A stretch of 44,674 nt of DNA from Bradyrhizobium sp. AS23.2 (GCF_001908185.1 NZ_LGHM01000162.1:1-44674); one strand, 5' to 3'; counted from the stretch's first letter, positions 8,661-17,778 are shown. Numbers and translations are program-made. Notes: generated from the sequence alone by a model not told the origin.

Positions 8661-8987
8661 TTAGCCACCGGCCTTGGTGGGGAGCCCTGCCGCCTTCCAG
8701 CCCAAAATGCCACCGGCCAGATGCTTGTCGTAAGCCAGACCCGCCGCCTGCGCCGCGAGCGAGGCCGTCACCGAACGCTTGCCGGAGCGGCAGGCGAACA
8801 CGACCTGCTTGCCATGGGGATCGGGGATCGCCTTGGGATCGAAGGTCGAGAGCGGCACCACGACGCCGTAAGGATAGGCCTCGGCCTCAACCTCGTTCGG
8901 CTCGCGGACGTCGACGAGCAGATAGCGCCCTTCCTCGACACCCTTGGAGACCTCCTCCGGGGTCAGATCCTGTACCTGGTTCGCCAC
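8661..8987 (-). CDS. Rhodanese-like domain protein (single domain)
   Basis: A 108-residue single rhodanese domain. Recognisable elements are LLVDVREPNEVEAEAYP near the N-terminus and the active-site loop VVFACRSGKRS, in which the Cys would carry the persulfide, followed by GYD-type DKHLAGGILGWKAAGLPT at the end. The GTG at 8987 is preferred because GGAGG lies five bases upstream; a TTG at 8999 would overlap that ribosome-binding site. It is the first gene of a minus-strand set with the aminotransferase and PotF-like protein. The likely activity is thiosulfate or persulfide sulfur transfer, or phosphatase-like regulation; the substrate is unknown. Confidence 0.88.
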   Translation of the reverse strand: MANQVQDLTPEEVSKGVEEGRYLLVDVREPNEVEAEAYPYGVVVPLSTFDPKAIPDPHGKQVVFACRSGKRSVTASLAAQAAGLAYDKHLAGGILGWKAAGLPTKAGG

Positions 8988-9154
8988 ATCATCCTCCAAC
9001 GTCGCAGCCGCATGCCGGGGTGGTCCCGGCCGGCGGCAACCTCGCCTCTCGGCTCACGAAAATCAAGCGCTACAAAGGCTTGAGCCGCGCGGCGCAAGTT
9101 AAAGCTAAATCGCAGCGACTTGAAGCGCGCTTTGAAGGCCCGAAGTTCCCTGGC

Positions 9155-11083
9155 CTAGATCGTCACCTGGGTGCCGACCTCGACCACGCGGCCGCTGGGG
9201 ATCTGGAAATAGTCGGTGGCATCGTTGGCGGAGCGGCTGAGCGAGATGAACAGCCGGTCCTGCCAGCGCGGCATGCCGGAATGGGCGGCGGGCTTGAGCG
9301 CCCGGCGCGACAGGAAGAACGAGGTCGACATGATGTCGAACTGCCAGCCGAGCTTGCGGGCGATCGCCAGGGCCTTCGGCACGTTGGGCGATTCCATGAA
9401 GCCGAACTTCAGCGCCACCTTGGAGAAGGTCGGGCTGATCTGCTCCAGCCTCACGCGCTCGGCCGGATCGATGCGCGGGGTCTGCGCGGTTTCGATGGTG
9501 AGAATTACATTCTTCTCGTGCAGCACCTTGTAGTGTTTCAGACTATGCATCAGCGCGGTCGGCGCGCTCAGAGGATCGCTGGTCAGGAAGACGGCGGTCC
9601 CGGGCACGCGCTGCGGTGGCCGCTTCTCGAGCATCGCCACGAGGTCGGCGAGCGGGAATTCGAGCTTGCGCGACTTCTCGAACAGGAGCCGGCTGCCGCG
9701 CCGCCACGTGTACATCAGGGTGATCATGAGGGAGCCGAGCGCGAGCGGCACCCAGCCGCCCTCAAACACCTTGAGCAGGTTGGCGGCGAGGAAGGTCAGG
9801 TCGAGGCAGAGGAACGGCGCGATCAGCGCGGCGGCGGCGACCGGCGACCACTTCCACGCCTTCCAGATCACGACAAAGCCCATCATTCCAGTGACCACCA
9901 TGGTGCCGGTCACGGCGATACCGTAGGCGGAGGCCAGCGCACTGGAGGAGCGGAACAGCAGCACCATCATGATCACCGCGACCAGCAGCAGCTGGTTGAT
10001 GCGCGGGATGAAGATCTGGCCGGAATGGGCTTCAGATGTATGGCGAATTTCAAAGCGCGGCAGCAGCCCGAGTTGGATCGCCTGGCGCGTCAGCGAATAG
10101 GCGCCGGTGATGACGGCCTGGCTCGCGATGACAGTGGCCGCGGTAGCAAGCACGACCATGCTGCCGCGCATAAAACCTTGCGGGAAGAGCTGGAAGAACG
10201 GGCTCACGATCGCGCCGGGATCGCCAAGGACGAGCGCGCCCTGCCCCAGATAGTTCAGCGCCAGCGACGGCAGCACGATGAACAGCCAGGCGGTCTGGAT
10301 CGGCCGCTTGCCGAAATGGCCGAGGTCGGCATAGAGCGCCTCGGCGCCGGTGACCGCCAGGAACACCGCGCCGAGCGTCACGAAGCCGATGATGCCGTGG
10401 TGGAACATGAAGGACACGGCATAGAAGGGGTTGAGCGCGAACAGCACCTGCGGCTGCTGGATGATCGGATGGATCGCCGCCACCGCAATGACCGCGAACC
10501 AGACGCACATCACGGGGCCGAAGAACGCTGCGACGCGGGCAGTGCCGCGCGACTGGACAGCGAACAGGCAAACCAGGATCACCACCGTCAGTGGAACGAT
10601 ATAGGGCTCGAACCGCAGCGTGACATCCTTCATGCCTTCGATCGCCGATAGCACCGAGACCGCAGGCGTGATCACAGCATCGCCATAGAACAGGGCACCG
10701 GAGATGATGCCGAGCGAGACGACCGTCGCCCCGCGCGTACCGACCGCGCGCTGGGCCAGCGCCATCAGGGCGAGCGTGCCGCCCTCGCCATTGTTGTCGG
10801 CGCGCAGCAGGATCACGACGTATTTGAGCGTCACCACGACGATGAGCGCCCAGAGGATGAGAGACACCACACCGAGAACGGCCGCCGACGTCGGCACCCC
10901 CTCCACGCCCGAAGCCGCCAGCACTGCCTCGCGGAACGCATAGAGCGGGCTGGTGCCGATATCGCCATAGACGACACCGATGCTGCCGAGCGTCAGCGCA
11001 CCGAAACCGGCGGTTGTATGGGCCTCGCCATGGCCATTGGCCGCCGCCGTTTCCGGGGCGGAAATCGCTACGTCGCTTGTCAT
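9155..11083 (-). CDS. kup: Kup-family potassium transporter, copy 1
   Basis: A 642-residue inner-membrane K+ uptake protein of the KUP/HAK/KT family, which imports K+ with protons. The diagnostic first segment reads GSIGVVYGDIGTSPLYAF, followed by ADNNGEGGTLALMAL and about twelve hydrophobic segments, then a C-terminal soluble part of about 180 residues ending VEVGTQVTI. Length and motifs are normal for the family. The ATG at 11083 gives an N-terminus of about 27 polar residues before the first helix. Its neighbour upstream (11226-13124) is a paralogue in the same orientation, separated by 142 bases. The two proteins match along their whole length and have nearly identical C-termini, so this is an old tandem duplication. 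Both may be expressed together, or copy 1 from its own promoter in the gap. Confidence 0.95.
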   Translation of the reverse strand: MTSDVAISAPETAAANGHGEAHTTAGFGALTLGSIGVVYGDIGTSPLYAFREAVLAASGVEGVPTSAAVLGVVSLILWALIVVVTLKYVVILLRADNNGEGGTLALMALAQRAVGTRGATVVSLGIISGALFYGDAVITPAVSVLSAIEGMKDVTLRFEPYIVPLTVVILVCLFAVQSRGTARVAAFFGPVMCVWFAVIAVAAIHPIIQQPQVLFALNPFYAVSFMFHHGIIGFVTLGAVFLAVTGAEALYADLGHFGKRPIQTAWLFIVLPSLALNYLGQGALVLGDPGAIVSPFFQLFPQGFMRGSMVVLATAATVIASQAVITGAYSLTRQAIQLGLLPRFEIRHTSEAHSGQIFIPRINQLLLVAVIMMVLLFRSSSALASAYGIAVTGTMVVTGMMGFVVIWKAWKWSPVAAAALIAPFLCLDLTFLAANLLKVFEGGWVPLALGSLMITLMYTWRRGSRLLFEKSRKLEFPLADLVAMLEKRPPQRVPGTAVFLTSDPLSAPTALMHSLKHYKVLHEKNVILTIETAQTPRIDPAERVRLEQISPTFSKVALKFGFMESPNVPKALAIARKLGWQFDIMSTSFFLSRRALKPAAHSGMPRWQDRLFISLSRSANDATDYFQIPSGRVVEVGTQVTI

Positions 11084-11225
11084 GGGAGAGCCCGGTGGCC
11101 TCTAAAAATGCTTCGCCGCACTACGGCTGGAAGAGCGCGCGGCTTATAGTCCTGCGCTGATGGCATAGCCTAGCCCGATTTTGAGCCCACACCATGCAAA
11201 ATTCGCATGGGTCCGCCAATTGCGC

Positions 11226-13124
11226 TCAAATAGTCACTTGGGTTCCGACTTCAACCACCCGCCCCGTCGGAATCTGGAAATAGTCGGTGGCGTCATTGGC
11301 AGACCGGCTCAGCGCAATGAAGATGTGGTCCTGCCACAATGGCATACCCGACTGTGCCGAGGCCTTCAACGACCTTCGCGACACGAAGAACGACGTCGAC
11401 ATGATGTCGAACTGCCAGCCCTGCTTGCGCGCGATCGCGAGCGCCTTGGGAACGTTCGGTTGCTCCATGTAGCCGAAGCGCAGCCGGACCTTCGAGAACT
11501 TGTCGCTGATCTTCTCCATCCGGAATCGCTCGGACAGATCGACCCGCGGCGTCTGCGCGGTCTCGATGGTGAGGATCACGTTGTGCTCGTGCAGCACCTT
11601 GTTGTGCTTGAGATTGTGCAATAGCGCCGTCGGCACGAAGGCGGGATCGCTGGTCAGGAACACCGCGGTGCCCTTGACGATGTGCGGCGGCCGCTTCTCC
11701 AGGCTGCGGATCAGATCATCCAGCGGCACCTCGATCCGGCGCGTCTTCTGGATCAGGATTGCCGACCCGCGCCGCCAGGTCCAGATCGTCCCCGCCATGG
11801 CGACGCCGAACAGCAGCGGCACCCAGGCGCCTTCGAGCAGCTTGAGCAGGTTGGCGCTGAAGAAGCTCATGTCGACCACGACGAAGGGCACGATCACCGC
11901 CGCAGCCGCGGCGGCACGCCAGTTCCACAATTTCCAGATCACGACGAAGCCCATGATGCCGTCGGCAACCATGGTGGTGGAGACCGCGATGCCGTAGGCC
12001 GAAGCCAGGTTGCTGGGGGTATGGAACAACATCACCAGCAGCAACACGCCAATCAGAAGCAGCCGGTTGACACGCGGCAAATAGATCTGGCCAGCATGGG
12101 TTGCGGAGGTGTAGCGCACCTCGAAGCGCGGCAAGAGGCCAAGTTGCACCGCCTGATAGACCAGCGAATAGGCGCCCGTGATCACCGCCTGGCTCGCGAT
12201 CACGGTCGCGGCGGTCGCAAGTCCGACCAGCGGCAGCACCAGATTCTCCGGCACCATCCGATAGAAGGAATGTTCGATCGCGCTGGGATCGGACAGAACC
12301 AGCGCGCCCTGCCCGAAATAGTTGATCAGGAGCGAGGGCAGCACGAAGAACATCCAGGCCGACTGGATCGGCTTGCGGCCGAAATGGCCGAGATCGGCGT
12401 AGAGCGCTTCGCCGCCGGTCACCGCCAGGAACACGGCGCCCAATGTCACCAGGCCGATCGTGCCGTGCGACAGCAGGAACTGCAGCGCGTAATACGGATT
12501 GATCGCAACCAGCACCGAGGGATCGTTGGCGATGTTGACGATGCCCATCAGCGCAAGGCAGGTGAACCACACCACCATCACCGGCCCGAACGCCGAAGCC
12601 ACCAGCGCCGTCCCCTTGCTCTGGACCGCGAACAGCAGCGCCAGGATGAGGACCGTGAGCGGCACGACGTAGTGTTCGAACGCAGGCGTCGCGAGCTTGA
12701 GACCCTCGACCGCCGACAGCACCGAGATCGCCGGCGTGATCATGGAATCGCCGATGAACATGGAAGCGCCGACCACGCCGAGCGCGAGCAGGAACCAGCT
12801 CCGCCGCCCGAGCGCACGCTGGCCGAGCGCCATCAGCGAAAGCGTGCCGCCCTCCCCGTTGTTGTCGGCGCGAAGCAGCAACAGCACGTATTTGGCAGTG
12901 ACGACGATAAACAGCGCCCACAGGATCAGCGAGAGCACGCCGAGCACCATGGCTCGCGGGACCGGTTCGCCATGGGCCGCGCCCCTGACCGCCTCGTGGA
13001 ATGCGTAGAGCGGCGAGGTGCCGATATCGCCGAAGACGACGCCGATGCTTCCCAGCGTCAGGCCCCAGAAACCCGAGGTGACCGAACCTTCCTGGGCTTC
13101 GGTCGATGTGATGCTCGCCGCCAT
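11226..13124 (-). CDS. kup: Kup-family potassium transporter, copy 2
   Basis: A 632-residue KUP-family K+ transporter. The key segment is GSIGVVFGDIGTSPLYAF, with Phe in place of the Tyr found in copy 1. ADNNGEGGTLSLMALGQRAL, GDSMITPAISVLSAVEGL and the C-terminal VVEVGTQVTI also match the family. Copy 1 lies just downstream. At DNA level the paired codons differ at many third positions, so the duplication is ancient and both copies are under selection. The start at ATG 13124 has no strong ribosome-binding site. Several Rhizobiales carry two or three kup genes (family knowledge); which copy serves high-affinity or acid-stress uptake cannot be read from sequence. Confidence 0.95.
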   Translation of the reverse strand: MAASITSTEAQEGSVTSGFWGLTLGSIGVVFGDIGTSPLYAFHEAVRGAAHGEPVPRAMVLGVLSLILWALFIVVTAKYVLLLLRADNNGEGGTLSLMALGQRALGRRSWFLLALGVVGASMFIGDSMITPAISVLSAVEGLKLATPAFEHYVVPLTVLILALLFAVQSKGTALVASAFGPVMVVWFTCLALMGIVNIANDPSVLVAINPYYALQFLLSHGTIGLVTLGAVFLAVTGGEALYADLGHFGRKPIQSAWMFFVLPSLLINYFGQGALVLSDPSAIEHSFYRMVPENLVLPLVGLATAATVIASQAVITGAYSLVYQAVQLGLLPRFEVRYTSATHAGQIYLPRVNRLLLIGVLLLVMLFHTPSNLASAYGIAVSTTMVADGIMGFVVIWKLWNWRAAAAAAVIVPFVVVDMSFFSANLLKLLEGAWVPLLFGVAMAGTIWTWRRGSAILIQKTRRIEVPLDDLIRSLEKRPPHIVKGTAVFLTSDPAFVPTALLHNLKHNKVLHEHNVILTIETAQTPRVDLSERFRMEKISDKFSKVRLRFGYMEQPNVPKALAIARKQGWQFDIMSTSFFVSRRSLKASAQSGMPLWQDHIFIALSRSANDATDYFQIPTGRVVEVGTQVTI

Positions 13125-13292
13125 GTGAGACTAGAAACGCTTCTTCCCGAGAGTTGATCCGGCGCCTTTTGACGGTTCCTGCGCGCCTGTCAATCGGGAC
13201 AGCAAAGCAGGCGCCGATACTGTGACGGCGCAGCAACGGTCAGTCGTCGCCAGTGCGACGCGATGCCTCAGGTAAGATGGTAGCGCAAAGCT

Positions 13293-14123
13293 CTACGGCT
13301 TCAAATTCGGCGGAAGCGGCGGATCTTCGCGCATCAGGGTGATCGTGACCCGCCGATTGGCCGCAAGCGATGGATCGTCCGGAAACAGCGGCTGGGTGTC
13401 CGCCTTGCCCGCGACGGCGAAGATGTGCGACGGCGGCAGGCCCTCGCGTTCGAGGATCTGGCGCACGGCATTGGCGCGGTCGGCCGCCAGATCGAAGGCG
13501 CCATAGTCGCTGCGAGTCGGCACGAATCCAGCCGCGGTGTGGCCGGCGATGGAGACGCGGAGCGGCGTTGCCTTGAGCGGAATCGCGAGCTTCTCGATCA
13601 GGCGGCGGGTGCGGTCATAGGGTACCTTGGAGCCATCGGCGAACATCGAACGGCCGTCCTGGTCGACGATCTCCAGATTGAGGCCCTGCTTGGTCTCCTC
13701 GAACATGATGTGCTTGGACATCTCGGTCAGTTCCGGCATGTCCTGCAAGGCTTGGCGCAGCGAGGCGGCGGCGAGCGCAAAATTGCGATCGACCTTGAGC
13801 TTGGCGCCCGACGTGCGGTCGCGATCCTCCTGGTCCGGCGTCGGGGTGTTGGAGGAATCCTCGGGCTGGATGTGATCGACGTGCTTCAGCCGCGGACGCG
13901 TCGGCAGGCCGTCGGACTCGACGATGCCGGCGTAGCGCGCTTCGCTCTGTACGCCGAAGGCATCGCGCATGGAGCCAGCGACGATCTTCAGCTTGTTGGC
14001 GTCCTGCGTCGAGAACGCGACGAGCATCACGAAGAAGCTCATCATCAAGCCCATCAGGTCGGCGAAGGTCACGAACCAGCCGTGACCGCCGCCGTGCGCA
14101 TCGCCGCGTTTCTTCTTGGCCAT
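13293..14123 (-). CDS. MotB/PomB-type stator protein (OmpA/MotB domain)
   Basis: A 276-residue inner-membrane protein with one N-terminal transmembrane segment and a C-terminal OmpA-like peptidoglycan-binding domain. The segment GWFVTFADLMGLMMSFFVML carries the Asp that corresponds to the ion-binding Asp32 of E. coli MotB. After a polar linker (about residues 65-140) the OmpA-like part contains VSIAGHTAAGF and DLAADRANAVRQIL, ending with ANRRVTITL. It follows the MotA/PomA-like gene by 23 bases, forming a stator pair that would couple ion flow to rotation or to work on the cell wall. No other flagellar gene is in the window. I avoid the name motB because the pair looks more like the PomAB/MotPS branch. 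Confidence 0.87.
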   Translation of the reverse strand: MAKKKRGDAHGGGHGWFVTFADLMGLMMSFFVMLVAFSTQDANKLKIVAGSMRDAFGVQSEARYAGIVESDGLPTRPRLKHVDHIQPEDSSNTPTPDQEDRDRTSGAKLKVDRNFALAAASLRQALQDMPELTEMSKHIMFEETKQGLNLEIVDQDGRSMFADGSKVPYDRTRRLIEKLAIPLKATPLRVSIAGHTAAGFVPTRSDYGAFDLAADRANAVRQILEREGLPPSHIFAVAGKADTQPLFPDDPSLAANRRVTITLMREDPPLPPNLKP

Positions 14124-14146
14124 CTGTCAAAATCCCGGCGGGCGCC

Positions 14147-14920
14147 TTACGCCGGCACCGGCTCGCCTTCGGCCTGACGATGCTTCTCCGGCAGATAGGC
14201 CAGCAGCATTTCGCGCACCAGCGTCGGGCTCTTGGAGTCGCGGATCATCAGGATGCCGTCGATGATCAGGGTGCGGTTGGTCTCCTCGTCGAGCAGCTTG
14301 CCGTGCAGCTTGTCGGCGATCGGTAAACAGAACAGGTTCGCGACGAGCGCGCCGTACAGGGTTGCAAGCAGCGCGGTCGCCATGAACGGGCCGAGCTTGG
14401 AGGGGTCGGTCATGTTCGCGAACATCTGCACCATTCCGATCAGCGTGCCGATCATGCCGAAGGCCGGGGCGCAGTCGCCGATGGCGCGATAGATCTTGCT
14501 GCCCTCGTCCAGATGCATCAGGAAGTTGTCGCGGTCGCGCTCGAGATTGTCGCGGATGAAGTCGAGATCGTAGCCGTCGGCGACGTAGCGGATGCCCTTG
14601 GCAAGGAACGGCTCGTCGGTCTCGACCTTTTCGAGGCCCACCGGGCCCTGCTTGCGGGCGATCTCGGCGATGCGGGCGAGCTCGTCGACGAGGTCGTGGG
14701 CCGACAGGCGGCTCATGGTGAAGGCGAACTTGGCGCCGAGCGGAAGGCCGTGCAGGAGCGCGCTGAGCGGGAAGCGGATCATGGTGGCGGAGATCGAGCC
14801 GCCGAAGATGATGATCATCGCATGTTCGGAGATGAACATGTGCAGGTCGCCGCCCATGAAGATCATCGCCGTGATGACGACGATGCCCGCCGTGAGCCCG
14901 ACGCCCGTCATAATATCCAT
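14147..14920 (-). CDS. MotA/PomA-type stator channel protein
   Basis: A 257-residue integral membrane protein with four hydrophobic segments. It resembles PomA rather than E. coli MotA: short length, early ITAMIFMGGDLHMFI, then SISATMIRFPLSALL, a cytoplasmic loop of about 90 residues with many charges, and the hallmark pair IGTLIGMVQMFANMTDP and ALLATLYGALVANLFCLPIA before helices 3 and 4. The ATG at 14920 (MDIMTG) has GGAG six bases upstream and is preferred over an in-frame TTG at 14932. The MotB-like gene follows. PomA-like stators often use Na+, but the ion here is not proven by sequence. Confidence 0.88.
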   Translation of the reverse strand: MDIMTGVGLTAGIVVITAMIFMGGDLHMFISEHAMIIIFGGSISATMIRFPLSALLHGLPLGAKFAFTMSRLSAHDLVDELARIAEIARKQGPVGLEKVETDEPFLAKGIRYVADGYDLDFIRDNLERDRDNFLMHLDEGSKIYRAIGDCAPAFGMIGTLIGMVQMFANMTDPSKLGPFMATALLATLYGALVANLFCLPIADKLHGKLLDEETNRTLIIDGILMIRDSKSPTLVREMLLAYLPEKHRQAEGEPVPA

Positions 14921-15010
14921 GGGATACTCCAACGCGTACGCAACAACGGCCGTCCTGGCCGCTGGCGCGGCCCAACCCCGAACCGCATCGGAAACCCTAG
15001 AGGGCCGCCA

Positions 15011-15958
15011 TTAAAGACCCGTAAAGGTTAAGTTGAGCCGTCGCGCCAGACCGGTGCAGCGCGCTGAAATGGCGGCGGCTTTGCCGACCGCCGACAGGAA
15101 TCTCAACACTTCGCTAACCATAATCGGGGGCGCTAGGACGATACCCCCCGTCAGCTCCAGGCTGAGCGCGCGCAGGCGCCTGCGCGCATCGGCATCGTAG
15201 GCCTGTGGAATGGCGCGCGCCTCGTTCATGCCGTTGAAGAACAACCCGCTCTTATCGGCAACATCGTCGCCCTCGACGAGATGCAGGATCGCGGCGCCGC
15301 CCTGCTCCACCGTCGAGATCGGGGTGATGCCGCCTGCGCGCACCATCGTGGTATTCATGTAGGTCGCGGGATGCAGCGCGTTCACGGCGACGCCGGTGCC
15401 CTTCAGTGCCTCCGCAAGATCGATCGTGAACATGATCTGCGAAAGCTTGCTCTGCGCATAAGCGCGTGAGCCGCTGTAGCCCTTCGTGATCATGACGTCG
15501 ACGAAATCGATCGGATGCTGGCCGAGCGAGGCGACGTTGACGATGCGTGACGGTGCTGCGGCCTTCAGCAGCGGCAGCAACAGATGGGCGAGCAGGAAGC
15601 CCGAGAGGTAGTTCACGGCAAAGCGCAGCTCGTGACCGTCAGCGCTCTCCTGGCGTTTCGGCCCGTCGTTCTGCGAGCCGATGCCCGCGTTGCTGACGAA
15701 GACGTCGAGACGTTGATGATCCCGCTTTACGGCATTGGCGAGTTCGCGGGTGCCCGCCATCGTCGACAGGTCGGCCTGGTAGAAGGTCGGCGCGACGTGG
15801 CCGGCCTTCTTGATTTCGTCAATCAGCGCTCTCGCACGCTCGGCACTCCGGCCATGGATCAGGACGCGCGCGCCCGCAGCGGCAAGACGGCTTGCGACGT
15901 AGCGCCCGACACCATCGGTCGAGCCCGTGATCAGCACCGTCTTGCCGGCCATGTCCAT
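15011..15958 (-). CDS. Short-chain dehydrogenase/reductase (SDR), retinol-dehydrogenase-like
   Basis: A 315-residue Rossmann-fold NAD(P)-dependent oxidoreductase. The cofactor loop is TGSTDGVG at about residues 11-18; HGRS after strand 2 suggests NADP preference; the catalytic elements are SNAG, the Ser of NVASLG, and YAQSK with the catalytic Tyr and Lys. The overall plan resembles retinol dehydrogenase or WW-domain oxidoreductase-like SDRs. ATG 15958 has CGGAG seven bases upstream. The gene starts 15 bases after the RraA-like stop, so they are likely one operon. The C-terminus extends about 40 residues past the usual end near LSLELTGG, with a tail rich in Ala, Leu and Arg; this may be a lost stop codon. 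The substrate is unknown. Confidence 0.87.
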   Translation of the reverse strand: MDMAGKTVLITGSTDGVGRYVASRLAAAGARVLIHGRSAERARALIDEIKKAGHVAPTFYQADLSTMAGTRELANAVKRDHQRLDVFVSNAGIGSQNDGPKRQESADGHELRFAVNYLSGFLLAHLLLPLLKAAAPSRIVNVASLGQHPIDFVDVMITKGYSGSRAYAQSKLSQIMFTIDLAEALKGTGVAVNALHPATYMNTTMVRAGGITPISTVEQGGAAILHLVEGDDVADKSGLFFNGMNEARAIPQAYDADARRRLRALSLELTGGIVLAPPIMVSEVLRFLSAVGKAAAISARCTGLARRLNLTFTGL

Positions 15959-15973
15959 GACGCTTCTCCGGAC

Positions 15974-16693
15974 TCAATGGATCTCCGCCGAGCGCTTCAG
16001 TGCGGCCTTCAGCTTCTCCAGCGAGAAGTCGGGGCTGCGGGCGATCTCCAGGATCGGCGTCTCGCGGCGGCCGCAGAGTTCGGCGGCCTCCGGCAGCTTT
16101 GCGGCGACGTCGAGCGGGATCACGATGGCGCCGTGCTGGTCAGCATGGATCAGATCGTCCGACTTCACGGTCATGCCGGCGACGCGCACCTCGCCGCCAA
16201 AGCTCTCGGCATGCACCCAGGCGTGCGAGGGACCGATCGAGCCGGCCAACGCCTGAAAGCCAGGCGCCCATTGCGGGATGTCGCGGATCGAGCCGTCGGT
16301 GATGACGCCGAGGCAGCCGAGCGCCTTGTGCACGTTGCTCTGCACCTCGCCCCAGAACGCGCCATAGCCGACATCGGGACCGTCGATGTCCTGGATCACC
16401 GAAATGCGCGGGCCGTGGCCGGTGCCGACATATTCGTAGTATTCGATGCGGCGCTTGGCCTGCTCTTCTGCCGGCAGCGAGGACTTCAGCACCGAGCGGA
16501 TCGCGACTGTGCGGGCGTAGCCGACGATCGGCGGCAGATCGGGAAACGGGCAGACCAATTGCTTCGTGGTGTAGCCGATCAGGCGGCGCTCGGGCGCCAC
16601 GATCTCCATGGCGTTGCAGATCGTCGGCGTGTCATAGCGGCCCAGCGCTTCGAGCACGGAAGCAGGCAGCGGCCCGGTCACGGTATCAGTCAC
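15974..16693 (-). CDS. RraA-like protein (possible 4-hydroxy-4-methyl-2-oxoglutarate aldolase family)
   Basis: A 239-residue member of the RraA/HMG-aldolase family. The central signature GVITDGSIRDIPQW fits the family pattern in which a Gly-rich loop and Arg-Asp pair bind the oxo-acid and a divalent metal. TPTICNAME near the N-terminus and HADQHGAIVIP near the C-terminus are also typical. The start is GTG 16693, with GGGAG seven bases upstream. Family members include true aldolases cleaving 4-hydroxy-4-methyl-2-oxoglutarate or oxaloacetate, and the RNase E regulator RraA. In a Rhizobiales genome next to an SDR gene, an enzymatic role on a small oxo- or hydroxy-acid is the better guess. The specific reaction is not established. 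Confidence 0.83.
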   Translation of the reverse strand: MTDTVTGPLPASVLEALGRYDTPTICNAMEIVAPERRLIGYTTKQLVCPFPDLPPIVGYARTVAIRSVLKSSLPAEEQAKRRIEYYEYVGTGHGPRISVIQDIDGPDVGYGAFWGEVQSNVHKALGCLGVITDGSIRDIPQWAPGFQALAGSIGPSHAWVHAESFGGEVRVAGMTVKSDDLIHADQHGAIVIPLDVAAKLPEAAELCGRRETPILEIARSPDFSLEKLKAALKRSAEIH

Positions 16694-16813
16694 GGCGTTC
16701 TCTCCCAGATTGGCGGCTGTTGTCGTGTTGCCACCGGCACAAGGCGATATAGCCGAGATCGGGTCTCAACCCAACTCAGGACGCCCTCATGGCAGATATC
16801 CGCGTGTTGACGC

Positions 16814-17692
16814 TCAGTGCAGTCGTTCGGGCCGATCGTCGTGCGGCGGCTCCGACAGATTTGCCAACGTCGGCGCCGAGGGCGGCGACGAGACCTCGCC
16901 TCCCGCCGGCGCGGTGGCCGCCATCGTGCGCGCCTGGTCGCGATAGGATTTGTAGCCGAGCGGCAGGCCGAGCAGATACAGCACCGTGCCGATGGAGAGC
17001 ACGTGCCAGGGATAGGCGATCAGGATAGCGATGAAGACAATGACCGCGACGAACGCCGGCAGCACCAGCTCGGGCGGCACGCGCATGCGCTTGGTCTTGC
17101 CGGAGAACACCGGCAGGCGCGACACCATCAGGAAGGCGATTAGAAGCGTATAGGCCGCCGTCACCGCCGCCGGCAGCCGGCCGAGATCGAGGAATGCGAT
17201 ATATATCGGCAGCAGCACCGTGATCGCACCGGCTGGAGCCGGCACGCCGGTGAAGAAATTGGCGGCGAACGCCGGCTTGTTCGGATCGTCCATGGTGGCG
17301 TTGAAGCGCGCCAGCCGCAGGCCGCCGGAGATCGCAAACACCATGGCGGCAATCCATCCGGCATTGCCGAGCTCATGCAGTTGCCAGAAATACAGCATCA
17401 GGCCGGGCGCGACGCCGAAATTGACGAAGTCTGCGAGACTGTCGAGCTCGGCGCCGAACTTGGACTGACCCTTGATCATGCGCGCGACGCGACCGTCGAT
17501 GCCGTCGAGCGCGGCCGCGAACACGATGGCGTAGACGGCGAGCGACATCCGCCCTTCGATCGACAGGCGGATCGCGGTCAGGCCGGCGCAGATCGCCAGC
17601 AGTGTGATGACGTTGGGCACCAGCATCCGCACCGGGATCGGACGGAACCGCCGGCGGGGCGTATCGGTATATTTGAAGTCATAGGGCGTCAT
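16814..17692 (-). CDS. pssA: CDP-diacylglycerol-serine O-phosphatidyltransferase
   Basis: An integral membrane enzyme making phosphatidylserine from CDP-diacylglycerol and serine, 292 residues. The full CDP-alcohol phosphatidyltransferase signature is visible: Asp66-Gly67-x2-Ala70-Arg71, Gly80, Asp84 and Asp88 in DGRVARMIKGQSKFGAELD. About eight hydrophobic segments follow the N-terminal basic stretch. ATG 17692 has GAGGA about six bases upstream. The psd gene lies 86 bases upstream in the same direction; Psd uses the product of this enzyme to make phosphatidylethanolamine. The C-terminal 30 residues are polar and rich in Ala, Pro and Ser, beyond the catalytic core. Confidence 0.95.
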   Translation of the reverse strand: MTPYDFKYTDTPRRRFRPIPVRMLVPNVITLLAICAGLTAIRLSIEGRMSLAVYAIVFAAALDGIDGRVARMIKGQSKFGAELDSLADFVNFGVAPGLMLYFWQLHELGNAGWIAAMVFAISGGLRLARFNATMDDPNKPAFAANFFTGVPAPAGAITVLLPIYIAFLDLGRLPAAVTAAYTLLIAFLMVSRLPVFSGKTKRMRVPPELVLPAFVAVIVFIAILIAYPWHVLSIGTVLYLLGLPLGYKSYRDQARTMAATAPAGGEVSSPPSAPTLANLSEPPHDDRPERLH

Positions 17693-17778
17693 GGCTCGTC
17701 CTCACCTTAAGGCGAGATATAGCAAGCCGCGTCCCTCTCCGCCATTGCGGCGGAAGGCCCCCATGGACCGGCTTTTGG

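Noticed and set aside
8210..10651. Plus-strand frame of about 813 codons opposite the rhodanese, aminotransferase and Kup genes
   Set aside because: Product is Arg/His-rich, the antisense of well-recognised genes on the minus strand.
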